Notes under the pieces: model-generated
The model's input: only the letters and a program-made list of their open reading frames with translations
Database searches by the model: none
Told to the model about the DNA's origin: nothing
Translations under genes and position numbers: made by a program
DNA from: Bacteroidales bacterium
GTDB taxonomy: Bacteria > Bacteroidota > Bacteroidia > Bacteroidales > UBA932
Reading direction: 5' to 3'
NCBI GenBank assembly: GCA_017398335.1
Contig: JAFQGK010000036.1
Coordinates: 1 to 60,755 of the forward strand
DNA length: 60,755 nt
Shown here: piece after piece, positions 15,380 through 24,864 of the stretch
How the letters are laid out: the number at the start of each line of letters is the position of its first letter
Position numbering within the stretch: position 1 is the stretch's first letter

Positions 15380-18300
15380 TTAGAATGTAGGACGGAAAAT
15401 AAGGTTGATCGAGCGGCAGTAAGGATAGGATGTACCACGCTCGAACTTGACTGTCGAGATATATCCGATGTCAGACATTCCGACTCCGAGGCAGAGGCGC
15501 TTCAGACCTATCTTATTGAGCCACCTTGTCTGGAAATCATATGTAAACTGGACATTGGACACATAGAGTTCGTTTCTGCGTTCTACGAATCTCTCTGAAT
15601 TCACCATCTGATTGTTGGTTGTGCTGATCGCAAGGAAGCGCACCAGATCTCCCGGATTCTTCCATCTTTCTGTGTATGCTCTTGAATCAACGTTCTTATA
15701 CGGATCTATGTTCTCCACCTTGCTCTGCAGGGTGGTGTTGTAGAAATCTGCACCGAAAGTATAAGATGTCGTAATGCTGAGGGAGAAGCCCTTGTATCTC
15801 ACGGTATTGATCCATGATCCTGAAAGCACAGGATTGCTGTTCCCTACAGCAACGCGGTCATCCTCGTCATATTTGTAGGTATAAGTACCATCCTTCTTGA
15901 TGAAGATTTCCTGACCGGTTGCCGGGTCGATACCAGCCGAACGGACAGCATAGATGTCAAACTGGGATCCTCCCTCGGTGAAGAGGAGCTTAGGCATGAC
16001 TGCATCACCTGCACTGCCGACTGCATCAGCCTCGGTTCCCTTGAGGACGGTCGAGATGTTGTTGATACGGTCCATCACATGGCCTCCGGTCAATGTCATG
16101 CTCCAGAACCAGTCCTTGTTGCTGATGATATGACCTGAGAGAGAGAAGTCGAAACCGCTGTTGTTGATCTGTCCGAAGTTTACATTCATAGAAGACACAC
16201 CGACTGACGGCGGCAGATTGATCGGCATCAGAAGGTCATAAGTAGTATTGGTATACCAGTCGAACGAGAGATTCAGCCTGCTCTTGAAGAGTGTTGCCGT
16301 AATACCTACGTTGTTGTTGAACTTCTTCTGCCATGAAAGGTTAGGGTTACCCATGCTGACCGGGATGGCTCCTATACCAGTATAGTACTGATTGTTGGAA
16401 CTATACTCGTACACGGTCTTCGCCTGATAGTAATCGAATGAAACACTTCCTGTATAACCTGTACTGTAGCGGAGGGTCAGTCTTTCCATCCATGGAGCAT
16501 CCTCAAGGAAGCTCTCATTGTGGATGTTCCAACCGATACCGGCAGCCCAGAACGGCGCGAAACTGTTGTCAGCACCGAATCTTGACGATCCCGATGTACG
16601 GAACGATCCGTCCACAAAATACCTGTTGAAAAGGCTGAAGTTACCGTTCACGAAGAAACCGACATCAGTAGCGATACGGTCTGTTCCTGAAGGATGGCCG
16701 CTGGTAGGATATCCCATGGCAAATGAGATGTCGTTAAGTTCGTCCTTGAGGAAGCCCATGCCGATTGCAGTTGCGGATGTACTTCTCGAATACTTGATGT
16801 TCGAGCCTCCGCTGACACGGAACATAGAGCCTCTGTCTCCGATCGGACGTCCGTAATTAAGGACTATCTTACCGTCATAAGACTCGCCGTTACGCTTAGA
16901 GAAAGTATATTTACCTCTCTTTGAAGGATCTGAAAGATTCACATACTCAGCAGCATCAGGCGATACATAATCATCAGTAGTACCCCATGTGAAAGCCATG
17001 TTCGCCTGACCGGTGATATAGAAATATTTGGTTACATTCCACTTCGCTGAAAGTGAGTTGGTCATATTCATATTCTTCGACTTGTTGAAGCTTGAAAGGG
17101 TCGCATCGTAAAGCGGGTTCGCCATTCTGCTTGAATTTGTGTCGAAAGGATTGAAATAATAATTCTTTATATAATCACCGTTCTCGTCAAAAACAGGTTC
17201 GTACGGATTAAGTGCGACATAATCAGAGAATACACCATAAGGAGTATCCTTCGCATTGGTCATCGAAAAGTTTGTCTTGAATGAGACGGTGAGCTTGTCT
17301 CTGAGGTGGTATCCGACGCTGAATCCGACACCGAGTTTACGACGGTTATCGGCCTTCATCACACCGTAGTTGTCATTAAGGTTGATAGTAGCCCTATAAT
17401 CGACATTGGAGCCACGTGCGCTCAAAGCAAGAGAGTGCGAATGGCTGAAAGGCACGCGGAGAGGAGCATGAATCCAGTCTGTATCCACACCACGGCGCAC
17501 ATTCTGGAGTTTGTAGTCATATGCTCTGTCAAGACTTCCGTTATCGCTCTCATAAAGTCCTGCAATACGCTCGAAATCAAGCTTCTGCGCCGCATTAGTA
17601 AGATTGAATGACGAAAGATCCGGAATACTGAACTTAGGGACAAAGTTATAGCTGAGACGAACCTTCTGATCCTTCACCTGCTTACGCTCCACAACGATTA
17701 CACCGTTTGCACCCTTTTCGCCATAGAGGATAGTGGCAGAAGCATCCTTGAGAACATCGATTCTCTCGATATCGAACATATCGAGGTCATAAAGCTCTTC
17801 CATTGTAATCTCAACTCCGTCCAGAACGATCAGAGGATTGTTTACACCTTCCTCGCTTTCGTTGGTAATCAATGAATTGGCACCACGGACGAGGAGAGAC
17901 GGAACAGCATTAGGATTAGATCCCTGCGCATTATTCTCGACCATTATCATACCCGGTGTCAGAGTTGCGATACCTGCGACAAGGTTGGTCGGCGACACTG
18001 CAATGATCTCTTCACCCTTGATTGTTGTAGCCACACCCGTAAAAGTGTTCATGTTCTGGGTATAGAAGCCGTTTACCACGACCTCTTCAAGGCTTGAATC
18101 AGACTGAAGCTTCACATTGAGCTGTGTAGATCCGTTAACGCTCTTCTCCTCCGAAGTCATTCCGATGAAAGAGAATATAAGGGCATTCTCCTTACCTTCC
18201 TGACGGCCGAATTCGATGGAATAGTTACCATTAACATCAGCAACGACGCCTATCGTAGTGCCCTTGAGCTGTACAGCAGCTCCCGGCAATGGCTGGCCGG

Positions 18301-18682
18301 ACTCATCCTTTACCGTACCGAATACGGTTATTCTTTCCATTCTGGCTTCCGACTTGATGACGACAGCCCCGCTTACTACTGAATAAGTAAGTCTCGAGCC
18401 TGCAAGGCATTTGTCGAGAATGCTTGAAACGGTAGCATTCGAGAAACTACCGGTAAGAGGTTTCAGTTTCTCAACGTCTGCCGCCTTATAGACAAAGCGT
18501 ACTCCCGTTTCCTGTTGAAGCAATGCAAGGACATCCTTGACCTGAGTGTCGGCTAAGGTGATTGTCACCTGCTTCTGAAGAATCTGATTTCCTGAAATCC
18601 TGCTCTGCGCATACGCTGTCCCTCCCGAAGAGAGAAGCGGAATCAGAAGAACAACGCAAAGCAATTGTAAAATCTTCTTCAT
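15380..18682 (-). CDS. SusC/RagA family TonB-linked outer-membrane transporter with STN domain
   Basis: This 1100-aa protein has a signal peptide to about residue 25, then an STN domain (about 35-115; VTITLADTQVKDVLALLQQETGVRFVYKAADV ... LTYSVVSGAVVIKSEA). A carboxypeptidase-regulatory-like domain follows (about 118-205; VFGTVKDESGQPLPGAAVQLKGTTIGVVADVNGNYSI). The plug domain has NTFTGVATTIKGEEI and LVRGANSLITNESEEGVNNPLIVLDGVEI, and a 22-strand barrel ends SINLIFRPTF. It imports a ligand energised by TonB. STN domains usually talk to FecR anti-sigma factors, but no fecR/sigma pair lies next to it. The ECF gene at 10364 is on the other strand, beyond the operon end. Confidence 0.95.
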   Translation of the reverse strand: MKKILQLLCVVLLIPLLSSGGTAYAQSRISGNQILQKQVTITLADTQVKDVLALLQQETGVRFVYKAADVEKLKPLTGSFSNATVSSILDKCLAGSRLTYSVVSGAVVIKSEARMERITVFGTVKDESGQPLPGAAVQLKGTTIGVVADVNGNYSIEFGRQEGKENALIFSFIGMTSEEKSVNGSTQLNVKLQSDSSLEEVVVNGFYTQNMNTFTGVATTIKGEEIIAVSPTNLVAGIATLTPGMIMVENNAQGSNPNAVPSLLVRGANSLITNESEEGVNNPLIVLDGVEITMEELYDLDMFDIERIDVLKDASATILYGEKGANGVIVVERKQVKDQKVRLSYNFVPKFSIPDLSSFNLTNAAQKLDFERIAGLYESDNGSLDRAYDYKLQNVRRGVDTDWIHAPLRVPFSHSHSLALSARGSNVDYRATINLNDNYGVMKADNRRKLGVGFSVGYHLRDKLTVSFKTNFSMTNAKDTPYGVFSDYVALNPYEPVFDENGDYIKNYYFNPFDTNSSRMANPLYDATLSSFNKSKNMNMTNSLSAKWNVTKYFYITGQANMAFTWGTTDDYVSPDAAEYVNLSDPSKRGKYTFSKRNGESYDGKIVLNYGRPIGDRGSMFRVSGGSNIKYSRSTSATAIGMGFLKDELNDISFAMGYPTSGHPSGTDRIATDVGFFVNGNFSLFNRYFVDGSFRTSGSSRFGADNSFAPFWAAGIGWNIHNESFLEDAPWMERLTLRYSTGYTGSVSFDYYQAKTVYEYSSNNQYYTGIGAIPVSMGNPNLSWQKKFNNNVGITATLFKSRLNLSFDWYTNTTYDLLMPINLPPSVGVSSMNVNFGQINNSGFDFSLSGHIISNKDWFWSMTLTGGHVMDRINNISTVLKGTEADAVGSAGDAVMPKLLFTEGGSQFDIYAVRSAGIDPATGQEIFIKKDGTYTYKYDEDDRVAVGNSNPVLSGSWINTVRYKGFSLSITTSYTFGADFYNTTLQSKVENIDPYKNVDSRAYTERWKNPGDLVRFLAISTTNNQMVNSERFVERRNELYVSNVQFTYDFQTRWLNKIGLKRLCLGVGMSDIGYISTVKFERGTSYPYCRSINLIFRPTF

Positions 18683-18715
18683 AATTCAATAATTTAGTTG
18701 TTATGATAGGGTTTT

Positions 18716-21421
18716 CTATTTTTCTGCCTTCATCGATGACTGAAGTTTGTAAAGCAGAGACTCATAATGAACCTTCGCATCGCCTGATACAGAAGGAATC
18801 ACGCTCTTGAGAAGCTTTTCTATACGCTTGACCTCACCGAAGAGCATCGTCTTGGACTCATCGATAGTACGGAGATTGACCCTGTACTGCCATTTGTAGC
18901 CCGCAGGACCATATTTGTCAAGTTCCATCTGAGAAGCCACATATCCTATACCCTTTTCCTCCTCTAAAGCACGGAGAATCTCTATATTCTCCGCAAGGAC
19001 ACCGGTCTCATCAAGACCGAAGGTCACGAGGTGATCTACCGAAGGTCTGAATGAATCATCATTGAGTGCAAAAGACTTCACCTTCACAAGGCTGGATTTC
19101 TTTGTGACGATGCCTGTAAGGAATGTCACATAAAGATCCTGCATGATGCGGTCGCAGCTGTCCGGACTCTTACGCTTGATGGCGCTGTCCCAGATACCCT
19201 TGTACATATCGTCAAGCCAGTTTCTGAGAGTATAGGCCTCCTTTCCGTTTCCTGCAAGGTATGAAGAGAGGATCACATTCTTATGAGTCTCGAAAAGTTC
19301 AAGTATAGTATAGTACTGAAGAATCGGAGCCAGACCCACACGCATTGAGAAATTATCAGTAATTGATTCATCCTCAATCCATCCGCAGTTCCTCAGTTCG
19401 TTGAGTACCCACTTGAGAGAGGCCTGCTGACGCTCCTTTGCAACCGGTTCAGCAATAACGCCCGCAGTACCAGGCTTCACCTCTGTAAGGTATATACCTC
19501 CGATATTGAGCATGACTGCCTTGAGGTAACGGTTATACTGATTTGCGAGAGCCTCGTATCTTGCAGTCCGGAGAGAAGCATCCGGATCCACCTCATTCGG
19601 CATCCATTCGTTGAAATGCGCAAGAATATACTTGAGGTTCTTTACTCCATAGTCAGAAGCCTTGATAGGATCATCTCCGAGATCCTCCTCGATTGCACTA
19701 GGATCGTAACGATGAGCCACCTGCTGACGTCCATATCTATAGATAGGATTGCCGGCCTTCTCATCCACCCATTTCTCAAGTACAGGAATCTCCTCCTTCA
19801 TAGAAGCGGCTTCCGGAATCGGGCTGTACGCATACTTGACGAGATAATAGTCATATTCTCCAAGATATGGAGGAGTAAGCTTTACATCCTTATCCTCAGG
19901 CTGTGCGACATAATTGAAGCGAGCATAATCCATGATGGAAGGAGTCGTACCGTATTTCGCAGTAAACTCAGGATCCCTGAGAGATTCCACCGGATATGCG
20001 GCTGAAGCCGACATATTGTGCATGAAACCGAGGCAGTGACCGATTTCATGAGCTATCACGTACTCGATCGACTCCTCGACAACATCCTCAGGAAGACGCT
20101 TTGCCCTCACTCTCTCATCCACCTGTGCCGTCTGTGTAAAGCGCCAGTTGTTTACAAGTTTGATGATGTCATTCCAGACGATCACCGATGCATTGATGAT
20201 CTCTCCTGTCGTAGGATCGACCCATGACGGTCCCATAGCATTGGCAATCTGCGAAGGAACATAACGGATACACGAATATTTGAGGTTGTCAGGATCGAAT
20301 TCCGGATCATCTGTCGGGAAGTCCAGAACCTGAACGGCATTCTTGAATCCGATAGCTTCGAATGCCTTGTTCCATCTGAGGGCGCCCTTCCTTGCTGGTT
20401 CACGCCAGAGTGCAGGGAATGCATCGTCCAGATAGAATACGATAGGCTTGACAGGTTCCACAAGTTCTCCACGCTTCCACGCCTCCATATCAGATGGCTG
20501 AAGGTTCCACCTGTGGATCATAGAATATCGCTGGATGGCATCTACATCAGCATCCAGGTCTGTCTTACCTGAGAGGAAAATTCCCACGCGTGTATCAGCG
20601 ATACGAGGCTGCATCTTTTCCTCCGGAAGAAGAAGGATCGTACGGGTGACACCTACTGAGAAAGGCTCCTTATTCTTAAGGGCCACAAGCTGCATAAGGT
20701 TTGCGGAAACAGTATATGAAAGCACAGACTTGATAGTCACATTGTCCTTGAACGCCTTGATATCCCCCATTGCAAGACCCGCGCTGTTATAGTTGGCGGT
20801 AATGTTGACTCCGCCGGAGCCTGCTCCCGTCTTGATAGGAGCAAGTTTTTCATAATTTCCTGCAAACATTGAGGTGACATCGAACACGACAGCACTGGAG
20901 TCCCTGTTCCAGCATGTCATCTTCCATGAATTGAGGATAGGATCCATTCCCGTAAGTTCTACGGCCCTCGCCATCTGTCTGTTATCCTCATCAAAATCAG
21001 GAAGGACAGTTACCTCCTTCATAAAAACAGTACTGTCCACTTTTGTAAACCTCACATGAAGGGGCGGGGTCGGCTTATATCCGATCGACGCAAGGTCAGC
21101 CGCACTGGACTCTGTCACCGTAGAAGCTATGAGCATCTCGCGACCCATATATTTCAACGGCAGCTCAAGATAAATCTTTCCCTTGACCTTATGAACTGAC
21201 ATGAAACCATCTTCGCACTTTGCTGTGACACAGGTCTTGTCCTTGATGAAAGTCTTCTCGTACTTCGAGGTCTTCTTCCTCTTGACCGTATCCTTTTTCT
21301 CCACAACTTCGGTTTTTGCCTTCTTACCGGACTTTTTCTTCACTTTGGCATCCAGAAATGCATCCTGAGCCATCGTCGGCACCATTATAGCCAGTGCCAG
21401 AATCATCAAAAACTTCTTCAT
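18716..21421 (-). CDS. Zinc-dependent metalloprotease (DUF5117/DUF5118-type) heading the SusCD operon
   Basis: The start is ATG 21421 (MKKFLMILALAIMVPTMAQ, a signal peptide), giving 901 aa; a longer frame adds ten residues before it. The catalytic motif IAHEIGHCLGFMHNM is an extended metzincin-type HExxHxxGxxH. SIMDYARFNY about 40 residues later is a Met-turn. Flanking N-terminal strands (FMSVHKVKGKIYLELPLKYMGREMLIASTV) and the long C-terminal helical part fit the DUF5118-DUF5117 architecture seen in Bacteroidota. A lysine-rich linker (KVKKKSGKKAKTEVVEKKDT) follows the signal. It probably cleaves peptides in the periplasm or at the surface for uptake through the downstream SusCD. Specificity is unknown. 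Confidence 0.88.
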   Translation of the reverse strand: MKKFLMILALAIMVPTMAQDAFLDAKVKKKSGKKAKTEVVEKKDTVKRKKTSKYEKTFIKDKTCVTAKCEDGFMSVHKVKGKIYLELPLKYMGREMLIASTVTESSAADLASIGYKPTPPLHVRFTKVDSTVFMKEVTVLPDFDEDNRQMARAVELTGMDPILNSWKMTCWNRDSSAVVFDVTSMFAGNYEKLAPIKTGAGSGGVNITANYNSAGLAMGDIKAFKDNVTIKSVLSYTVSANLMQLVALKNKEPFSVGVTRTILLLPEEKMQPRIADTRVGIFLSGKTDLDADVDAIQRYSMIHRWNLQPSDMEAWKRGELVEPVKPIVFYLDDAFPALWREPARKGALRWNKAFEAIGFKNAVQVLDFPTDDPEFDPDNLKYSCIRYVPSQIANAMGPSWVDPTTGEIINASVIVWNDIIKLVNNWRFTQTAQVDERVRAKRLPEDVVEESIEYVIAHEIGHCLGFMHNMSASAAYPVESLRDPEFTAKYGTTPSIMDYARFNYVAQPEDKDVKLTPPYLGEYDYYLVKYAYSPIPEAASMKEEIPVLEKWVDEKAGNPIYRYGRQQVAHRYDPSAIEEDLGDDPIKASDYGVKNLKYILAHFNEWMPNEVDPDASLRTARYEALANQYNRYLKAVMLNIGGIYLTEVKPGTAGVIAEPVAKERQQASLKWVLNELRNCGWIEDESITDNFSMRVGLAPILQYYTILELFETHKNVILSSYLAGNGKEAYTLRNWLDDMYKGIWDSAIKRKSPDSCDRIMQDLYVTFLTGIVTKKSSLVKVKSFALNDDSFRPSVDHLVTFGLDETGVLAENIEILRALEEEKGIGYVASQMELDKYGPAGYKWQYRVNLRTIDESKTMLFGEVKRIEKLLKSVIPSVSGDAKVHYESLLYKLQSSMKAEK

Positions 21422-21502
21422 ATCAAAATACTTTAAATTCCAACAGAACATTATTTTGGCAAGATAGTAAAAGAATCAGTGTTTCGATAGAATATATGCA
21501 CC

Positions 21503-21538
21503 AAAAATCGCTCAACCTGTACAGATTGAGCGATTTTT
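21503..21538 (-). terminator. Terminator after ompH
   Basis: A perfect 13-bp inverted repeat (21503-21515 and 21526-21538; AAAAATCGCTCAA against TTGAGCGATTTTT) is followed by U-rich sequence on the minus strand. It closes the nadK-uppS-bamA-ompH string. The symmetric A/T ends could also act in the other direction. Confidence 0.85.
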
Positions 21539-21558
21539 ACACCTTTAAGCAAATATTT

Positions 21559-22137
21559 TTACTGAGCCTGTGCTGCCTGAGCTGCCTGAGCCTTAGCCTG
21601 AAGTTCCTGCTGGAGAGTCTCCAAAGTACGTCCCTCAGGGATATTGAGAGCCTTGCGAGCCTCTGGTGTAAGATCTGTTCCCTGAGCCGGATCAATGTAA
21701 AGGAGTGAATTCTTCTCAAATACAACAGCCATACCCTTAGCCTTTGCAAGTTCGTTCACTACATTCTGGGCCTTCTCATAGATAGGAGCCTGAAGAGTAT
21801 TCTGGAGCTGCTGAAGATCCTGCTGGATAGCCTGCTGGAACTCCTGGATACGATACTCTATCTGCTGAAGTTCTGCAGCCTTGCTCTCTCTGATAGCTGG
21901 AGTCCAGCTGGCCTGCTTCTGCTGGAACTGCTGACCCTTTGCCTGATACTCCTCAACCATTGCCTGATAAGTTTCCTGAGCTTCCATGCTTGCTGCCTCT
22001 GTCTGCACTCTTGCAGAATCAGCCTCCGGCATAAGCTGAACGAGCTCAGTAAAATCTACATAAGCAAATTTAAAATCCTGTGCTGAAGCTGCTACAGATG
22101 CAACAGCCATAGCTGCGATCAAAATGATTCTTTTCAT
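21559..22137 (-). CDS. ompH: OmpH/Skp family periplasmic chaperone
   Basis: This 192-aa protein has the signal peptide MKRIILIAAMAVASVAASA. The Skp core follows: FAYVDFTELVQLMPEADSARVQ, then a long coiled coil (residues about 45-130, QEYQAK/QQKQ-rich tentacles) and the closing strand AVVFEKNSLLYIDPAQGTDLTP. The C-terminus is an A/Q-rich tail (LQAKAQAAQAAQAQ). Skp-type trimers hold unfolded barrel proteins for delivery to BamA. The gene lies directly downstream of bamA, the usual Bacteroidota order. Two palindromic repeat units occupy the 100-bp gap to bamA. Confidence 0.92.
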   Translation of the reverse strand: MKRIILIAAMAVASVAASAQDFKFAYVDFTELVQLMPEADSARVQTEAASMEAQETYQAMVEEYQAKGQQFQQKQASWTPAIRESKAAELQQIEYRIQEFQQAIQQDLQQLQNTLQAPIYEKAQNVVNELAKAKGMAVVFEKNSLLYIDPAQGTDLTPEARKALNIPEGRTLETLQQELQAKAQAAQAAQAQ

Positions 22138-22176
22138 AATTTGTTATTATTGTTATTATTTAATATTCTCTATTTT

Positions 22177-22238
22177 AGATTCCCGATCAGGTCGGGAATG
22201 ACTGTTTGTGCCGTCATTGCCGGCTCGACCGGCAATCT
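22177..22238. repeat. Head-to-head pair of palindromic units between bamA and ompH
   Basis: Unit A (22177-22202, AGATTCCCGATC ... GGGAATGAC) and inverted unit B (22213-22238, GTCATTGCCGG ... CCGGCAATCT) are separated by 10 nt. Unit B touches the bamA stop codon. Both are complete 26-nt palindromes. Confidence 0.88.
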
Positions 22239-24826
22239 TAGAACTGCTGACCGATTACGAAGTGGAACTGGCTCTTGCCGTTGACAGGATCATCAAATCC
22301 GTATCCCCAATCGACTCCGAGGAGACCGATCATAGGCAGGAAGACTCTCACACCGACACCCGCCGACCTCTTGATCTGGAAAGGATTGAAATCCCTGATG
22401 TCCGACCAGCAGTTACCTCCTTCAAGGAAGAGCAGAGCGTAGATTGTCGACTGCGGCTGAAGAATCACCGGATAGCGGAGTTCGACAGTGAACTTGTCAT
22501 ACACATTACCGGCATAATAGTTTCCGGTTGTTGAATATGAAAGCGCCGTAGGAGTCAGCGAGTAGTTTTCATAACCGCGTAGAGATATGATCTCCGAACC
22601 ATATGTATCATATCCGGACATACCGTCACCACCGACGCGGAAGCCTTCGAACGGAGAATATCCCCAGTTTCTGTTATAGTATCCGAGATATCCGAACTGG
22701 GCACGGGCCATCAGCACAAGGTCACCTACAAGTTTAGTGAATATTTCACCCTTGAAAGACCATTTGTGATACTCAATCCATCTGTATCTTTCCTCAGATG
22801 TCTGGAGATCATAGTTGATATCCTTCCAGTTCGTTGCATAGATAGGATCACCTGTCTTGAGGTCATATCCCTTTATACCCTTCTTTCTGAGAAGCGAATA
22901 AGGAGGTGTCAACTGGACAGATGCACTGAAATTCGATCCCTGACGCGGATAGATCTGCTGGTCGGTAGAGTTTCTTGAGAGACTCAATGTATAACTCAGG
23001 TTATGAGATATACCCGTATCGAACATGAACTGATATCCCCAGTTCTGAAGTTTGTATGTCTGCCAGCTGAGCTGGTTGTAGAGAACGAAATAGTTATCCG
23101 GCCATTTCAGGCGCTTACCTATACCTGCGGCAAATCCGTAAACCTCCATATACTCGTCATTGTTAAGAATATTGAATGCGAGATATGAGTTTGTCTGACG
23201 GGTATAGTATAGCGACATATTGAGCGAAGTCGGCTTCTTTCCGAAGAGCCATGGCTCCGAGAAACTTGCTGAAAGGCTCGTATAATATGTTCCGTTGGTC
23301 TGGAACCTGATGGAAAGATTCTGAGCATCTCCAAGAGGAACAGGACGCCAGGCAGTCTTGTCAAAGAATCTGCGGGTAGAGAAGTTATTGAAGCTGACTC
23401 CGACGGTCGCCACGAATGTATTTCCACCCCATCCACCGGAAAGTTCCAGCTGGCTGGATGGCTTTTCTGTCACGTTATAGACAATGTCCACGGTGTTGTC
23501 CAGCTGATTAGGAATGATGGAATAACCCTTTGCAGGATCTGCAATTGCCTCAGGATCAAACTGTCCCATGGACGCAATCTCTCGTATGGAGCGTTCGAAA
23601 TCAGTCTGGCTGAAAAGGTAGCCCGGACGTGTGAACACCTGACGGCGCACAACCCTCTCATTGGTCAGGTCATTACCGTTGATGACGATATTGTTGAGAG
23701 TCGCCGGCTTTCCTTCCACGATTCTCATCTCCACATCAACTGAATCCCCCTCGATATTAAGTTCGACAGGCTGGATATTGAAGAACAGATATCCATTGTC
23801 ACGATACAGTTTGGATACATCAAATTCAGTCTGCTTTCCTCCTCCGAAAAGACGTTTCTCCATAGTGACGACATCATACGCATCACCCTTGTTGATCATC
23901 AGGATCTGATTGAGGGCTTCGGTAGAATAAACCGAGTTACCTGTCCATGTAATGTCCCTGAAGTAATATTTCTTTCCTTCATCAATCTTGAAATCGATCT
24001 GAAGACGTCCGGGTTCGATGTAATACATCGTATCCTTCACAATCCTGGCATCGCGGTAACCGGCCTCATTGAAAGCGCTCACCAAAGATTTCTTGTCATT
24101 CTCGTATTCCTTCTCATTGAACTTCTTGGAACTGAAGAAGTTGATCAGTCGGGCATCCTTTGTCTTCTTCATCGAGCGGACGAGCTTGAATTCCTTTACA
24201 TTCTCCGCTCCATCAAAAGTTATCTTCTTGATCTTGACCTTCTCTCCCCTGTCAACAGCGAACTGTACCCGTATGGCACTGCGGACAACCGTATCCTTTT
24301 TTGTATTTACATCCACATTGACATTGTAGAAGCCCTTTTCCTTATAATATCTCTTGATGATATCTGTTGACGTCTTTGCGACATAATCCGAGAACTCACC
24401 ACCACGACGTAGATTCAGACGTTCCTGAAGTTCCTTCTGTTCACCAGACTTGACACCGGAAAAAGTCCATCGCGATACTCGAGGACGCTCGATGATCTTG
24501 ATTTTGAAGAAAGCTGTATCACGAGATGCCGAAAGGGAGTCCACAGCTACTGTGACATCCTCGAAATATCTCTGGAGCCACAGACGCTTGACTATTGCAG
24601 AGAGTTCCTCGCTTGGAACCGTGACCTCCATTCCCTTCTGGAGTCCGGTAATCTGAATAATCTGCTGCGGAGCGAAATAGTGGTTTCCTTCCACCTCTAT
24701 TCCTCCTACAACATACTTCTTAGGGTTATTATAGTCTACCTCTATCTTCTCCCCACTTGTCTGGGCCAACATAGGAACAGTCAGCGCCATCGTGGCAAGA
24801 AAACAGATAATACGGGTAAGTTTCAT
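22238..24826 (-). CDS. bamA: Outer-membrane protein assembly factor BamA
   Basis: This 862-aa protein has signal peptide MKLTRIICFLATMALTVPMLAQ. Five POTRA-like domains follow (residues about 35-460; for example VVGGIEVEGNHYFAPQQIIQITGL, KKITFDGAENVKEFKLVRSMKK, RDITWTGNSVYSTEALNQIL, LNNIVINGNDLTNERVVRRQVFTRPG). A 16-strand Omp85 barrel ends FHFVIGQQF. It inserts outer-membrane barrels together with BamD (encoded at 32857). The upstream neighbours uppS and nadK are 38 and 764 bp away on the same strand. This order is conserved in Bacteroidales from general knowledge. Confidence 0.97.
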   Translation of the reverse strand: MKLTRIICFLATMALTVPMLAQTSGEKIEVDYNNPKKYVVGGIEVEGNHYFAPQQIIQITGLQKGMEVTVPSEELSAIVKRLWLQRYFEDVTVAVDSLSASRDTAFFKIKIIERPRVSRWTFSGVKSGEQKELQERLNLRRGGEFSDYVAKTSTDIIKRYYKEKGFYNVNVDVNTKKDTVVRSAIRVQFAVDRGEKVKIKKITFDGAENVKEFKLVRSMKKTKDARLINFFSSKKFNEKEYENDKKSLVSAFNEAGYRDARIVKDTMYYIEPGRLQIDFKIDEGKKYYFRDITWTGNSVYSTEALNQILMINKGDAYDVVTMEKRLFGGGKQTEFDVSKLYRDNGYLFFNIQPVELNIEGDSVDVEMRIVEGKPATLNNIVINGNDLTNERVVRRQVFTRPGYLFSQTDFERSIREIASMGQFDPEAIADPAKGYSIIPNQLDNTVDIVYNVTEKPSSQLELSGGWGGNTFVATVGVSFNNFSTRRFFDKTAWRPVPLGDAQNLSIRFQTNGTYYTSLSASFSEPWLFGKKPTSLNMSLYYTRQTNSYLAFNILNNDEYMEVYGFAAGIGKRLKWPDNYFVLYNQLSWQTYKLQNWGYQFMFDTGISHNLSYTLSLSRNSTDQQIYPRQGSNFSASVQLTPPYSLLRKKGIKGYDLKTGDPIYATNWKDINYDLQTSEERYRWIEYHKWSFKGEIFTKLVGDLVLMARAQFGYLGYYNRNWGYSPFEGFRVGGDGMSGYDTYGSEIISLRGYENYSLTPTALSYSTTGNYYAGNVYDKFTVELRYPVILQPQSTIYALLFLEGGNCWSDIRDFNPFQIKRSAGVGVRVFLPMIGLLGVDWGYGFDDPVNGKSQFHFVIGQQF

Positions 24827-24864
24827 TGCGTTACTCTTATTTTCAAAACTGCAAATATAAGCAT

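Noticed and set aside
15380-18682. SusC controlled by the ECF sigma factor at 10364
   Set aside because: The STN domain fits FecR-type signalling, but no FecR gene lies with that sigma factor, which is convergent and separated by a terminator. The link is not supported.
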